The translations under genes and the position numbers were made by a program. This document shows, in pieces, positions 20,199 to 30,524 of a stretch of DNA of 64,000 bases; the first letter of the stretch is position 1; every line of letters begins with the position of its first letter. The notes below the pieces were generated by a model. It had not been told where the DNA came from and did not search any database. It saw only the letters and a list, made by a program, of their open reading frames with translations. Source of the stretch: Trichomonas vaginalis G3 (lineage: Eukaryota; Parabasalia; Trichomonadida; Trichomonadidae); the NCBI RefSeq assembly GCF_026262505.1, contig NC_067205.1, positions 12,214,001 to 12,278,000 of the forward strand, read 5' to 3'.

Positions 20199-20244
20199 GG
20201 GTAGAAGGGTAGATCTAACCTCATTTCTACCCTCATTTCTAACC
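20199..20244. repeat. AGATCT-centred palindrome unit (GGTAGA type)
   Basis: GGGTAGATCTAACC with flanking half-sites GGGTAGA and CTACCC / CTAACC. It lies between the end of the 175-aa gene and the start of the 106-aa gene. It is one of twelve such units in the window. Confidence 0.7.
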
Positions 20245-20252
20245 TGTTGAAT

Positions 20253-20780
20253 TCATTGCTTTATAACTCTCTTCCTTGGTTTCTTTTTAGTTGCTTTCTT
20301 CACGTCTGTCTCCAACTTGACTGTCTTTCTTCTTCGGCCGTAATGATACCAGTTACTTCCACCAGTCAATGGGTCAAATGGTCTTTCGTAAGGGTTTCCA
20401 TACATTCCATAGGGACCATACGGAAGAACTACTGGTGGAGAAGAAACATTTTCTTTAGTTCCATCGAATCTATTTAAATGCATTGTTTCACCTTTCATCT
20501 GGTCATTAAAGTCTTTTGCATGTTTTGCAAACTCATCATCCTTTCCTAAAGCATTTTCTGACTCAGTCGCAACCAAATTGGATGCTTTATTTATGAGCCC
20601 TATTTTATTTAATCTTAACTTCTTTGCAACCCAACCTCCAATCTTTCCTTTATTTGCATCTAATGTCTTCGAAACTCTTCCTCCACTCATTTTATTTACT
20701 GCGTCATAAGCTCCAAGTGCTTTTGCTCCAAATGCTAATGCTTTTGTTCCCATTGCGCCTAAAGCTGCCCAAGCTACCAT
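20253..20780 (-). CDS. Basic virion-type protein, 175 aa, element B
   Basis: The 175-residue protein has a Gly/Ala-rich hydrophobic N-terminus (MVAWAALGAMGTKALAFGAK), a mixed centre, a Tyr/Gly/Pro segment (YGPYGMYGNPYERPFDP) and a strongly basic tail (KKATKKKPRKRVIKQ). A hydrophobic or amphipathic start plus a basic tail recalls membrane-active or DNA-condensing core proteins of adenovirus-like virions, but there is no sequence match I can claim. The start ATG abuts the stop of the 74-aa gene (TAAATG), so the two are probably expressed together. Confidence 0.75.
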   Translation of the reverse strand: MVAWAALGAMGTKALAFGAKALGAYDAVNKMSGGRVSKTLDANKGKIGGWVAKKLRLNKIGLINKASNLVATESENALGKDDEFAKHAKDFNDQMKGETMHLNRFDGTKENVSSPPVVLPYGPYGMYGNPYERPFDPLTGGSNWYHYGRRRKTVKLETDVKKATKKKPRKRVIKQ

Positions 20781-21005
20781 TTACCCCATATTAAAATCAT
20801 CTCTCTTCAATATTATCTCATAAAAGTTCTCGTTACTGGAAAAAGTCAATGAAACATAAGCGTTCTCACGGGCTTCGCCCTCACCGCTTTGCGGTCTATC
20901 TAACTTATTTCTTATATCATCTATACGCTTCAAAATGTCTGAACAATTGCTAACATCTTCTACAACAGTTATTTCATCATGAATGACCTTCAAGAACAAA
21001 CTCAT
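20781..21005 (-). CDS. Small protein, 74 aa, element B
   Basis: The 74-residue protein (MSLFLKVIHDEITVVEDV...) contains a helix ILKRIDDIRNKLDR, then the peptide PQSGEGEAREN encoded by an inserted GC-rich double hairpin, then a short strand region. It is joined stop-to-start (TAAATG) both to the 293-aa gene upstream and the 175-aa gene downstream. This is the gene that B itself hit in element A. Function unknown. Confidence 0.7.
   Translation of the reverse strand: MSLFLKVIHDEITVVEDVSNCSDILKRIDDIRNKLDRPQSGEGEARENAYVSLTFSSNENFYEIILKRDDFNMG
20868..20898. repeat. GC-rich double-hairpin repeat inside the 74-aa gene
   Basis: GGGC-ttc-GCCC, TCA, CCGC-ttt-GCGG on the plus strand. It is in frame in the gene. 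Confidence 0.7.
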
Positions 21006-21887
21006 TTAATATGCAATTAAAATCATTTCAATAATGAGTCCATCCTTTCCATCTTTAGGTAGCACAACATCTTTCATTGAAGAAGGTTCGACAAGTCTTA
21101 TGTTAAACTTACTGACAAAGTTTGTTATACTATAATGCTTTGGCGGCGAATACATATAGTTTGAAAGACATAATATAGATTCTTCAGCAAATTCACTTAT
21201 ACTGGATTTTATAACAATGTTCTCACGAGACCAAATGCCACCAATTGACAATCTTGTAAGCAATCCTGCTGAACCTTCTACTGTAAACGTCGATGGTAAC
21301 ATTCCACGAAGGTCATCTATTGACATCGTTGAGTCACTGAATTTAAATATTTTCTTAAAGCAATCGTCATTATCTAACCATGCAATAGCTTTGAAGTTTT
21401 CATTCGAATATACATCTGCTTCATTAAATGTAAAACCTGACTTCTTTGCAGAGATGACTTTAAAATCTATTGAGTTTGTTTCAAAATTATATGCTATGAT
21501 AACTTCTGAAGGTAATGGATGCCCTTCCGCAGTCAGTTGTTCTCTCACTACCGTTTGAAGCTTTGTGTTAAAAACTTTCATGTCATCTCCTGTATCTAGG
21601 TTCACATACACAGCAACAGGAAAACTATCTTGCTTCTTTGTTTCATCATTATATCTCAAAACATTAAAGTTCTTCAATAATATTGTTCTTCCTGCTGGAA
21701 TACTTCGAACCTGTCTGATTTCAATAGCTTTCTCACCTCCTACATACTCTACCCAGTGTCTTGGATATTCATAAGTATACTGACTTTCTTGAATTTTGGT
21801 TGGTTTCATCATAACATGTTCATAGTATATCTTTATACTCTTGTCAGTTAGACTCGGTGCTATGTTCTGAATATTTCTGACTTGCAT
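21006..21887 (-). CDS. Capsid-like protein, 293 aa, element B
   Basis: The 293-residue protein starts MQVRNIQNIAPSLTDKSIK; an upstream extension is only an alternative-codon reading. It has YEYPRHWVEYVGGEKAIEI near residue 40, a long beta-rich middle, and a C-terminus FNIRLVEPSSMKDVVLP then GKDGLIIEMILIAY. This end pattern (strand, polar turn, strand) is what minor capsid or penton proteins of Polintons show. Its start is only 16 bp from the divergent ATPase start, so both are under one compact promoter region. It looks whole. Penton base or minor capsid protein is the favoured reading. Confidence 0.7.
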   Translation of the reverse strand: MQVRNIQNIAPSLTDKSIKIYYEHVMMKPTKIQESQYTYEYPRHWVEYVGGEKAIEIRQVRSIPAGRTILLKNFNVLRYNDETKKQDSFPVAVYVNLDTGDDMKVFNTKLQTVVREQLTAEGHPLPSEVIIAYNFETNSIDFKVISAKKSGFTFNEADVYSNENFKAIAWLDNDDCFKKIFKFSDSTMSIDDLRGMLPSTFTVEGSAGLLTRLSIGGIWSRENIVIKSSISEFAEESILCLSNYMYSPPKHYSITNFVSKFNIRLVEPSSMKDVVLPKDGKDGLIIEMILIAY

Positions 21888-21903
21888 TTTTAATGGAGAT
21901 AAA

Positions 21904-22791
21904 ATGAAGCATTTAATACATGATGTAGATGAAGACATGAATGAAACTACAGACAAACTTAACTCTTCTCTCATTCTTCCTTTCAGCAAAGATTATGAAT
22001 TCTGTTCAAATGGTGTTTATTTCTATTGTGGAAAGATGGGTTCAGGTAAGACATTTAACCTCATTCGTCATATACTCATAACAGAGCGTTTAGGAAACGA
22101 CTCTTACTATGACCAAATCATTATATCAGCAACTTCAGACTCTATGGACTCAACAGCGAAAACATTTATGTCAAAAGTTCAAGCCTCTATCGTTAAAGTT
22201 CCAGACAGTGAACTCATTGAATTTCTTCAACGTTACATTCGACGTAAGAGAAAATATTATGCCATCGTAGAGTTCATACAGTCAGGAATGCAAAAGACTT
22301 CTGAGGAGATGGAAAGAATTATTGACAAACACCACTTACGACAATACTCAGGAGTTTACGATATGAAACGACTTACAAACTACATTCTGTCAAAACTTTC
22401 AAAATACCCCTTCAAAAAGTATCCTTCAAACACTCTGCTCGTTTGTGACGACTTCGCCGGAAAAGGTTTAGTGTCAAAACCAGACTCACCATTAGCTAAC
22501 ATCATAACTAAAGTCAGACATTACCACTTAACTGTAGCAATACTTATGCAAACATGGAGGTTTTTAGCTTTAAACATAAAACGTCTCATAACTGACTTCG
22601 TTATCTTTCAAGGTTTCTCACGCTATGATATTGAACTCATTTGGAAACAGTCAGGTATAACATTACCTTTTGAAGAAATTTGGGAAGCATATAAGTCTCT
22701 CATCTCTCCTCGTTCATACCTTGAGATTCATATCATGACTAATACCATTAAAGTCAAAAATATTCCATGGGAACGACCAACATTGTTTTAA
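21904..22791 (+). CDS. Genome-packaging ATPase (A32/FtsK-HerA type), element B
   Basis: The 295-residue ATPase has Walker A GKMGSGKT at residues 43-50 and a Walker B strand LLVCDDF near residue 180. The length and motif spacing fit the A32-like packaging ATPases encoded by Polintons, adintoviruses and large DNA viruses, which pump DNA into the capsid. The stop overlaps the stop of the convergent 133-aa gene by four bases. It looks whole in this copy. Confidence 0.88.
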   Translation: MKHLIHDVDEDMNETTDKLNSSLILPFSKDYEFCSNGVYFYCGKMGSGKTFNLIRHILITERLGNDSYYDQIIISATSDSMDSTAKTFMSKVQASIVKVPDSELIEFLQRYIRRKRKYYAIVEFIQSGMQKTSEEMERIIDKHHLRQYSGVYDMKRLTNYILSKLSKYPFKKYPSNTLLVCDDFAGKGLVSKPDSPLANIITKVRHYHLTVAILMQTWRFLALNIKRLITDFVIFQGFSRYDIELIWKQSGITLPFEEIWEAYKSLISPRSYLEIHIMTNTIKVKNIPWERPTLF

Positions 22792-23189
22792 ATCTTATGC
22801 TTTAATTGACTGATGGTAAACAAATTCCATGCATCTCTGTCGCCATTTCTGTTAATATTTTTGCTGTCATTCATATCATCTACTTCTCCATCCGTTAGCT
22901 TTTGAGGATATGCGTTAGAATAGCTGTTCTTAAATGAAGGCTTTTCACCTTTGAGAGCATAAACTCTATAACTTTCTGCATACTTTATGTTTGAACCTCC
23001 TGAGCCATCATTGACATAAATTTTTATAGGCTTCCACCCTTTGTTCATATTCCTGCTTCTTCCCTTAGCTCTTTTGTTCAGTAGTTCTACATCTTTATAC
23101 ACAGCTCCTGTCTCAGTGAATTCAACAATATTTTCATTCGTTAGCTTTACATTCAAACCCTTGTCGAGTATATTGTTCATTTCATACAT
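22788..23189 (-). CDS. Unrecognised 133-aa protein, element B
   Basis: The likely start is MYEMNNILDKGLNVKLT at 23189, behind a TTTTTATTC box; a longer upstream reading would overlap the divergent 204-aa gene and lacks an ATG. The protein has a Gly-rich stretch YVNDGSGGSNIKYAESYRVY and a charged Asn-rich tail (NDSKNINRNGDRDAWNLF). No family is recognised; its position among virion genes suggests a structural or maturation role. Confidence 0.6.
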   Translation of the reverse strand: MYEMNNILDKGLNVKLTNENIVEFTETGAVYKDVELLNKRAKGRSRNMNKGWKPIKIYVNDGSGGSNIKYAESYRVYALKGEKPSFKNSYSNAYPQKLTDGEVDDMNDSKNINRNGDRDAWNLFTISQLKHKI

Positions 23190-23214
23190 ATAAAAGGTTT
23201 TTATTCTATATGAA

Positions 23215-23829
23215 ATGAGAAGCAAATCCATCTTAGCTGGTGCCGTTAATGTTCCAATTGAACCAACATCAAATGTTGACTCACGAACGACAAACAATAT
23301 TGTCATAAAGAACTATAGTTCGGAGTGTTTGAAAGAAAAAGAACCAGAACTGAAATCCGTGAATTTAAACTCAGCTTCAAGTGCAAACGCTACATCAGAT
23401 GTTAAGTTAGAGTATCCACCACTGGACCAAATTCTTTCAAGAGAAGCCAACGACAACCCTTACATAAATGTTCAAACAAATCCTTCAGATAACGTAGACC
23501 ATTACCTTCTTCAGTTATACCAAACAATTTTACTCAAAGACGATAAGAAGCTTTTGACAAATCTTATAAGTAAGAACCAAATAATTCTAACAAAGGAGGA
23601 CCTTGAAAATGTTATCTCACGAATAACAGGGAAACAATGTGTCATTGACTATCTCGACCCTGAAATCGAATGCTGTGGTCAAACTCCACTATTCATGAAA
23701 ATAGGTAACATCCGCATCATTGAAACACCAGAAACTACAGGAGTTGAGTTTAAGTATAAATATTCGAACGAGTATACAAAACTATCTACTGACTATAAGC
23801 TTTGTTTGAAATATGTTTTAGTAAATTAA
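23215..23829 (+). CDS. Unrecognised 204-aa protein, element B
   Basis: The 204-residue protein has a low-complexity Ser/Asn/Ala N-terminal third (SVNLNSASSANATSD), a central helical part (HYLLQLYQTILLKDDKKLL) and a C-terminal part with GKQCVIDYLDPEIECCG. The paired cysteines may be structural. It diverges from the 133-aa gene over 25 bp. No family is recognised. Confidence 0.6.
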   Translation: MRSKSILAGAVNVPIEPTSNVDSRTTNNIVIKNYSSECLKEKEPELKSVNLNSASSANATSDVKLEYPPLDQILSREANDNPYINVQTNPSDNVDHYLLQLYQTILLKDDKKLLTNLISKNQIILTKEDLENVISRITGKQCVIDYLDPEIECCGQTPLFMKIGNIRIIETPETTGVEFKYKYSNEYTKLSTDYKLCLKYVLVN

Positions 23830-23895
23830 AGCAGTCAGGAGGGCTCTTTGAGCCCATCTTGGCGCTTTGCACCGTCAGTCAAAAAATTTCAAGTT
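23830..23895. repeat. GC-rich hairpin insert
   Basis: This segment contains GGGCTC-ttt-GAGCCC and GGCGC-tttg-CACC-type hairpins flanked by CAGTCAGG/CCGTCAGTC and is absent from the matching places in both arms of C. It looks like another member of the short GC-rich hairpin family. Confidence 0.55.
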
Positions 23896-24129
23896 AGCAA
23901 TTTGTAATATCTATCCAAAACTTCTTCAACAGTATCGAACTCATCTTCATAATGCAAACCTAATCTTATTGACTTGGTGCAGTTTCACTAACACAATATT
24001 TTCTGTTCTCTTGACTGACATAACTAACTCATTTGTTTTCATCAAACAGCAACAACCAAGTTCATGACCTAATACATAACATTCATACTTTATATTTTTA
24101 GCTCTGAGTTCTCTTGTAAGCTGTTGCAT
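23896..24129 (-). pseudogene. 79-aa-type small protein, element B (broken)
   Basis: It corresponds to the whole 79-residue gene in C (42781-43020): MQQLTRELRAKNIKYECY and a short beta/alpha sequence with several cysteines. It is broken in this copy. The start follows directly on the stop of the 254-aa-type gene as TAAATG. Confidence 0.6.
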
Positions 24130-24856
24130 TTAATATATTTCTAAAAAGTCAACTTCAACAGTCATTCGCACTGGTGCCTTCAGTTCTACAGGGCTCGCCC
24201 TGAAAGTCAACTAGTCTGAATTGCATGTCTTTCAAATTATGAGGACTAATGCGAACCCATTTACCTAAATGAGTTGCTATGACAGGAACGTTTGGAATGA
24301 ACATTGAATTGACTGCATAACAGAAGGATTTATATTCTACTGAACCTTTACTATTAACTCCTGAAATGCCTGTGACATTAGCTATTTTAGACTCAATGTA
24401 CAAACAATTACCATAACATACGTATGGAACAGATTTCATCTCAATCGTTTTGTCAACACTTTTCAAAGGAAATGTCATATGGTATGCTCCTAAAAGAAGT
24501 TGAACTCTATGACTCATTCGTGTTATCTTGAACTCTTTCTTGCTACTGAACTTCAATGTTCCCTCAGAAGAGAGTTCGACATCTATGTTGTCAATAGTTT
24601 CTTCATTTATGAGAGTATCTATGACTCCAGCAATTTTATCTATTCTATACTCTGCTCTGTTAGGAAATGTTATAAAACTTCTTTTGTCATCTATTTCAAT
24701 CTCTATGAAATCTGTTTCATCTGTTATGACAAAAGTTGCGATAGTATTGAAGTCAACAACTCTGAAAGCAAGTGCTTCATTCTGAAGACCTAAGTTTGTT
24801 TGAAGCTTTACTGTTCCATATTCGTTTGGGTCTGTACTTTGCAAATAGAACAACAT
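24130..24856 (-). pseudogene. 254-aa-type capsid-like protein, element B (broken)
   Basis: The gene corresponds to the whole copy in C at 42056-42820, where it is described. It is broken here (about one break). Confidence 0.65.
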
Positions 24857-24873
24857 TTTATTCTCATTAAAAT

Positions 24874-26907
24874 ATGACTATTGCTGCATATGCGTATGAA
24901 ACAAATGAAGCAAGAAGAGCACATGAACTAGTAAACGAAAAACTCAACTTTAACCATTGAAGGCAATGATTTAGTCATTGACGATGGAAAACTAAAAAAG
25001 TCATTGATTTCGATACTTTTAACACTTATGACCCATTCATTACAACAAGCAAGGTTCCCATCATAAATGATGGAACGGTGCAATATATAAATTCTACAGT
25101 AGATGCCTCATTAGTGAAAGTACTGAATGTTCTCATTGAATTGTTAAAGAGCTTTCGATTTGACGACAACATTAAATGCCTAAAGAATTTAGTCATGAAT
25201 GAGAAACAAATTCTCGGCGTTGCTGGTAGCAGTAATGATGTACACCTTATGACATTAGAATATTATAACGACATAAAGATGAACTGAAAGGAGAGAAGGG
25301 TGACACCGGACCACAAGGACCACAAGGAATACAAGGAATACAAGGAATACAAGACCTCAAGGCGAAAACGGTTTGGATGGAAAGGATGGAAAGGATGGAA
25401 AAACTGCTAAATCATGGATATGGGACCTTATAAATACTGGTTTAACAGCTGCTTCATATGGAGTTCTTCAATACCAAATCGGAAAGATATGGGCAGTACT
25501 TGGTGAAGAAGCTTTAGATGACGTTAAAAATGCTTTGAACTTCATTTCAAATGGTTCGGATACTATTAAAACTTTATCTGGTTGGATGCAAGAAACAAGG
25601 AGTCAAATAGATACTGTAAGACGTATAGCAAAAATGCACGTACGGGATTGGATACTTTACGAGAAGCACAAAATACACTAAAGGAAGCAAATGATATTCT
25701 TGGCTCAGTATCAGACATGCATGAAGATTGGCTTAAAGGTATTGACAAATCTTTAAAAAATCACAGTCAGTCTATTGCTGACTACAAGAAAAGTATAGAT
25801 TTTTTACATAGTGCTATGGACGTACATGATGGAAGCATAAGGAACTTACTTAATGCTAACAATAACTTACCAGGAACTATTAAAGCATTTATAAAGTCCT
25901 TTGTAAAACCCGGTGCTCTAACATTTAGGTCTTTGAGAGCAAGAGCATTGAAGTCAAGAGATGCAGAAACTCCAACAGAACCTACAGAAGGAACTGAAAC
26001 AACAGAAACTCCAGAAGAACCACCAAAACCAACAGCTAATGAAATATTGTTCGAATATTTTCCAAGGTACTCTGTTCTCATTGTATACATTCAAGAAATA
26101 CTTAAGAAAGCAGACTTGACTTTAGGAGATGATGAAAGTTCTGTATATCTTTCGTTCCAGTTTCAAATAGCAGAACTTTTGAGACAGATATGCTTAATGT
26201 ATGACAACATCTCTGATTTCACAAGATATGATGACGACCATGACCCCGAACACGGTGAAGAAGAAGTTTTACAAACATCCATTAAGACAGGATAGGTTTT
26301 AACTCAAAGTCTCATTATTGACACCAAAGATGGCGAAGTGGACGTTCTTCAAGAGCTGAAGAAAAATACTTCTTCGGGAGGTGGTGGTAGGCATGAACTT
26401 GAAATAAATGAGATAGAAGAGAAATTAGCCGAAAAAGCAGATAAAAACCACGTTCATTATATAACTTCAGACGAACAGATTATAACAGACTACCATGGAT
26501 ATTTAACACAGGATGAAAAAGTGAAGACGGAAGATGTTAATGAAAGAAGATATAAATACATTCGTGCTAAAGGTTATGACATAAGCTGTACTGTACAGTA
26601 TGACACGGGTAAAGCACCAGAAGCATTTAGTTATAACGATGAAATTTATGCCTCTACTTTCTCTGTTAACGGTGTATTAGTTGAACCAAGATTTACATTG
26701 AGAGTTAAGACAAAAATAACCGTTGAAGATGCTATTAAAAGTAAAGCTGACAAAGATGAACTCGAAGCAATGAACAAAGTTTTGAAATCTCATAAACACA
26801 ACATCTCCGATATAAATGAACTTCAAGCTACATTAAATAGTAAAGCCGACAAAAATCATACACATAAATCCTTCACTACTGTTAGAGCAGACGACATAAT
26901 ATTGAAC
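24874..26907 (+). pseudogene. Tail-fibre gene of element B, 5' part (broken, cut by C)
   Basis: This part holds the N-terminal region (MTIAAYAYETNEARR), a short collagen-like Gly-X-Y tract (GPQGPQGIQGIQG), long helical segments and the first repeated spike modules (KADKNHVHYITSDEQ). It has several breaks, and element C sits in the region coding for the spike. The 3' part is at 47259-48086. The family is discussed under the C copy at 32112. Confidence 0.8.
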
Positions 26908-26913
26908 TATGAT
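26908..26913. repeat. Target site duplication of element C, left copy
   Basis: TATGAT is repeated at 47253-47258 directly outside the other end of C. Confidence 0.85.
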
Positions 26914-27095
26914 AGTTAGTAAACATATCAAGGGTACGGAGGCACTGCGCGCCTCCTTACCCCTGATATGTGAATTTGACACTTTACAAAATCGTTAACG
27001 TATATTTTACAACACAAACGACAACACTAACTCAACCTTAAATATTTACAAAACCACCAACCACTTCACCTCACTAATGTAAAAAATAAACGTTC

Positions 27096-27416
27096 TCACT
27101 TACAAAAGTATTGCAACTCCTCCCATTGCTGTGCTTCACACAACAGTTCATATTCTTCTGACTCACTTTCTTCTTCATATAGGTCAAAGTCACTGTCAAA
27201 ATAAATGTTAGTAAGTTTTGACAAAGCTAATGAAACACGTTTACCGTTTGTATCGTATGCTTGTATAAACTTTCCATTATGCTTGTAGTCATAAACGCTC
27301 AAACTAACTTTACCCTTTCTCCCTCGTATCTGATAGAATGTATTTTCACGAGGAACGAAGAACAAATTCTTGAACTCATGACCGTTGTAGTTTGTTATCT
27401 CAATAGTTTTCGTCAT
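27096..27416 (-). CDS. Terminal small protein, 106 aa, element C left copy
   Basis: This copy of the terminal-repeat protein has YDYKHNGKFIQAYDTNGKR in place of the EGMKNGK segment of B. It is identical in the other arm of C and looks whole. Confidence 0.8.
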   Translation of the reverse strand: MTKTIEITNYNGHEFKNLFFVPRENTFYQIRGRKGKVSLSVYDYKHNGKFIQAYDTNGKRVSLALSKLTNIYFDSDFDLYEEESESEEYELLCEAQQWEELQYFCK

Positions 27417-27518
27417 TTACATCCAAATAAAAATTTTCAGTAAAATAAAAAATAAAATAAAAAATAAATGATATCACCACCCTCACACGTATGAAAACAT
27501 AGCACAAAAATAAATTTA

Positions 27519-27552
27519 GGTGAAGTGGTGAGATCTCACCTGTTTTTTCACC
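27519..27552. repeat. AGATCT-centred palindrome unit (GGTGA type)
   Basis: GGTGAGATCTCACC with outer half-sites GGTGAAG and TTCACC, between the 175-aa and 106-aa genes. The unit at the matching place in B is of the GGTAGA type. Confidence 0.7.
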
Positions 27553-27561
27553 CTGTTGAAT

Positions 27562-28089
27562 TCATTGCTTTATAACTCTCTTCCTTGGTTTCTTTTTAGT
27601 TGCTTTCTTCACGTCTGTCTCCAACTTGACTGTCTTTCTTCTTCGGCCGTAATGATACCAGTTACTTCCACCAGTCAATGGGTCAAATGGTCTTTCGTAA
27701 GGGTTTCCATACATTCCATAGGGACCATACGGAAGAACTACTGGTGGAGAAGAAACATTTTCTTTAGTTCCATCGAATCTATTTAAATGCATTGTTTCAC
27801 CTTTCATCTGGTCATTAAAGTCTTTTGCATGTTTTGCAAACTCATCATCCTTTCCTAAAGCATTTTCTGACTCAGTCGCAACCAAATTGGATGCTTTATT
27901 TATGAGCCCTATTTTATTTAATCTTAACTTCTTTGCAACCCAGCCTCCAATCTTTCCTTTATTTGCATCTAATGTCTTTGAAACCCTTCCTCCACTCATT
28001 TTATTTACTGCGTCATAAGCTCCAAGTGCTTTTGCTCCAAATGCTAATGCTTTTGTTCCCATTGCGCCTAAAGCTGCCCAAGCTACCAT
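27562..28089 (-). CDS. Basic virion-type protein, 175 aa, element C left arm
   Basis: This is the same 175-residue protein as in B, with identical residues throughout as far as compared. It looks whole although neighbouring genes in this arm are broken. Confidence 0.75.
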   Translation of the reverse strand: MVAWAALGAMGTKALAFGAKALGAYDAVNKMSGGRVSKTLDANKGKIGGWVAKKLRLNKIGLINKASNLVATESENALGKDDEFAKHAKDFNDQMKGETMHLNRFDGTKENVSSPPVVLPYGPYGMYGNPYERPFDPLTGGSNWYHYGRRRKTVKLETDVKKATKKKPRKRVIKQ

Positions 28090-28312
28090 TTACCCATATT
28101 AAAATCATCTCTCTTCAATATTATCTCATAAAAGTTCTCGTTACTGGAGAAAGTCAATGAAACATAAGCGTTCTCACGGGCTTCGCCTCACCGCTTTGCG
28201 GTCTATCTAACTTATTTCTTATATCATCTATACGCTTCAAAATGTCTGAACAATTGCTAACATCTTCTACAACAGTTATTTCATCATGAATGACCTTCAA
28301 GAACAAACTCAT
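28090..28312 (-). pseudogene. 74-aa-type gene, element C left arm (broken)
   Basis: It matches the 74-aa gene of B and of the right arm, including the GC-rich double hairpin near 28178, but is broken here. Confidence 0.65.
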
Positions 28313-29200
28313 TTAATATGCTATTAAAATCATTTCAATAATGAGTCCATCCTTTCCATCTTTAGGTAGCACAACATCTTTCATTGAAGAAGGTTCGACA
28401 AGTCTTATGTTAAACTTACTGACAAAGTTTGTTATACTATAATGCTTTGGCGGCGAATACATATAGTTTGAAAGACATAATATAGATTCTTCAGCAAATT
28501 CACTTATACTGGATTTTATAACAATGTTCTCACGAGACCAAATGCCACCAATTGACAATCTTGTAAGCAATCCTGCTGAACCTTCAACTGTAAACGTCGA
28601 TGGTAACATTCCACGAAGGTCATCTATTGACATCGTTGAGTCACTGAATTTAAAGATTTTCTTAAAGCAATCGTCATTATCTAACCATGCAATAGCTTTG
28701 AAGTTTTCATTCGAATATACATCTGCTTTCATTAAATGTAAAACCTGACTTCTTTGCAGAGACGACTTTAAATCTATTGAGTTTGTTTCAAATTATATGC
28801 TATGGTAACTTCTGAAGGTAATGGATGTCCTTTTTCCGCAGTAAGTTGTTCTCTCACTACGTTTGAAGCTTTGTGTTAAAAACTTTCAATGTCATCTCCT
28901 GTATCTAAGGTTCACATACACAGCAACAGGAAAACTATCTTGCTTCTTTGTTTCATCATTATATCTCAAAACATTAAAGTTCTCTTAATAATAGTTCTTC
29001 CTGCTGGAATACTTCGAACCTGTCTGATTTCAATAGCTTTCTCACCTCCTAACATACTCTACCCAGTGTCTTGGATATTCATAAGTATACTGACTTTCTT
29101 GAATTTTTGGTTGGTTTCATCATAACGTGTTCAATAGTATATCTTTATACTCTTGTCAGTTAGACTCGGTGCTATGTTTCTGAATATTTCTGACTTGCAT
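28313..29200 (-). pseudogene. 293-aa-type capsid-like gene, element C left arm (broken)
   Basis: It matches the whole copies at 21006-21887 and 44959-45840. It has several breaks in its N-terminal half. Confidence 0.75.
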
Positions 29201-29216
29201 TTTTAATGGAGATAAA

Positions 29217-30102
29217 ATGAAGCATTTAATACATGACGTAGATGAAGACATGAATGAAACCACAGATAAACTTAACTCTTCTCTCATTCTTCCTTTCAGT
29301 AAGGACTATGAGTTCTGTTCAAATGGTGTGTAATTTCTATTGTGGAAAGATGGGGTCAGGAAAGACATTTAACCTCATTCGTCATATTCTTATAACAGAA
29401 CGTTTAGGAAATGACTCATATTATGACCAAATCATTATATCAGCAACTTCAGACTCTATGGACTCAACAGCGAAAACATTCACGAGTAAAGTTCAAGCAT
29501 CTGTCGTTAAAGTTCCAGACAGTGAACTCATTTGAATTTCTTCAACGTTATATTCGACGTAAGAGAAAATATTATGCCATCGTAAGAGTTCATACAGTCA
29601 GGAATGCAAAAGACTTCAGAAGAGATGGAAAGAATTATTGACAAACACCACTTACGTCAGTACTCAGGAGTTTACGATATGAAACGACTGACAAACTACA
29701 TTCTATCAAAACTTTCAAAATACCCCTTCAAAAAATATCCTTCAAATACTCTGCTCGTTTGTGACGACTTCGCCCGGAAAGGTTTAGTGTCAAAGCCTGA
29801 TCACCATTAGCTAACATCAATAACTAAAGTCAGACATTAACTTAACTGTACAATACTTATGCAAACATGGTTTCCTTGCTTTAAACATAAAACGTCTCAT
29901 AACTGACTTCGTTATCTTTCAAGGTTTCTCACGTTATGATATTGAACTCATTTGGAAACAGTCAGGTATAACATTACCTTTTGAAGAAATTTGGGAAGCA
30001 TATAAGTCTCTCATCTCTCCTCGTTCATACCTTGAGATTCATATCATGACTAATACCATTAAAGTCAAAAATATTCCATGGGAACGACCAACATTGTTTT
30101 AA
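29217..30102 (+). pseudogene. Packaging ATPase gene, element C left arm (broken)
   Basis: It matches the whole copies in B and in the right arm; the Walker A motif GKMGSGKT can be read. It has several breaks. Confidence 0.75.
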
Positions 30103-30499
30103 ATCTTATGCTTTAATTGACTGATGGTAAACAAATTCCATGCATCTCTGTCGCCATTTCTGTTAATATTTTTGCTGTCATTCATATCATCCACTTCCCC
30201 ATCCGTTAGCTTTTGAGGATATGCGTTAGAATAGCTGTTCTTAAATGAAGGCTTTTCACCTTTGAGAGCATAAACTCTATAACTTTCTGCATACTTTATG
30301 TTTGAACCTCCTGAGCCATCATTGACATAAATTTTTATAGGCTTCCACCCTTTATTCATGTTCCTGCTTCTTCCTTAGCTCTTTTGTTCAGTAGTTCTAC
30401 ATCTTTATACACAACACCTGTCTCGGTGAATTCAACATTATTTTCATTCGTTAGCTTTACATTCAAACCCTTGTCGAGTATATTGTTCATTTCATACAT
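30099..30499 (-). pseudogene. 133-aa-type gene, element C left arm (broken)
   Basis: It matches 22788-23189 and 43657-44058; about one break. Confidence 0.6.
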
Positions 30500-30524
30500 A
30501 TAAAAGGTTTTTATTCTATATGAA

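Larger units (their letters stand above)
19623..20283. repeat. Left terminal inverted repeat of element B
   Basis: About 660 bp recur inverted at 62130-62788 and include the 106-aa gene and an AGATCT-centred palindrome. The outer hairpin has arms TAAGTCGTGTACTGAGGC and GCCTCCGTACACCACTTA around the loop ACTGCGC. Confidence 0.9.

Noticed and set aside
22788-23306. Longer (172-codon) reading of the 133-aa gene
   Set aside because: The extension has no ATG start and overlaps the divergent 204-aa gene on the other strand, where the amino-acid sequence of that gene is the conserved one.
27933-28160. Small plus-strand frames opposite the 175-aa, 74-aa and 293-aa genes
   Set aside because: They recur only as antisense shadows of conserved genes and have no leader box.
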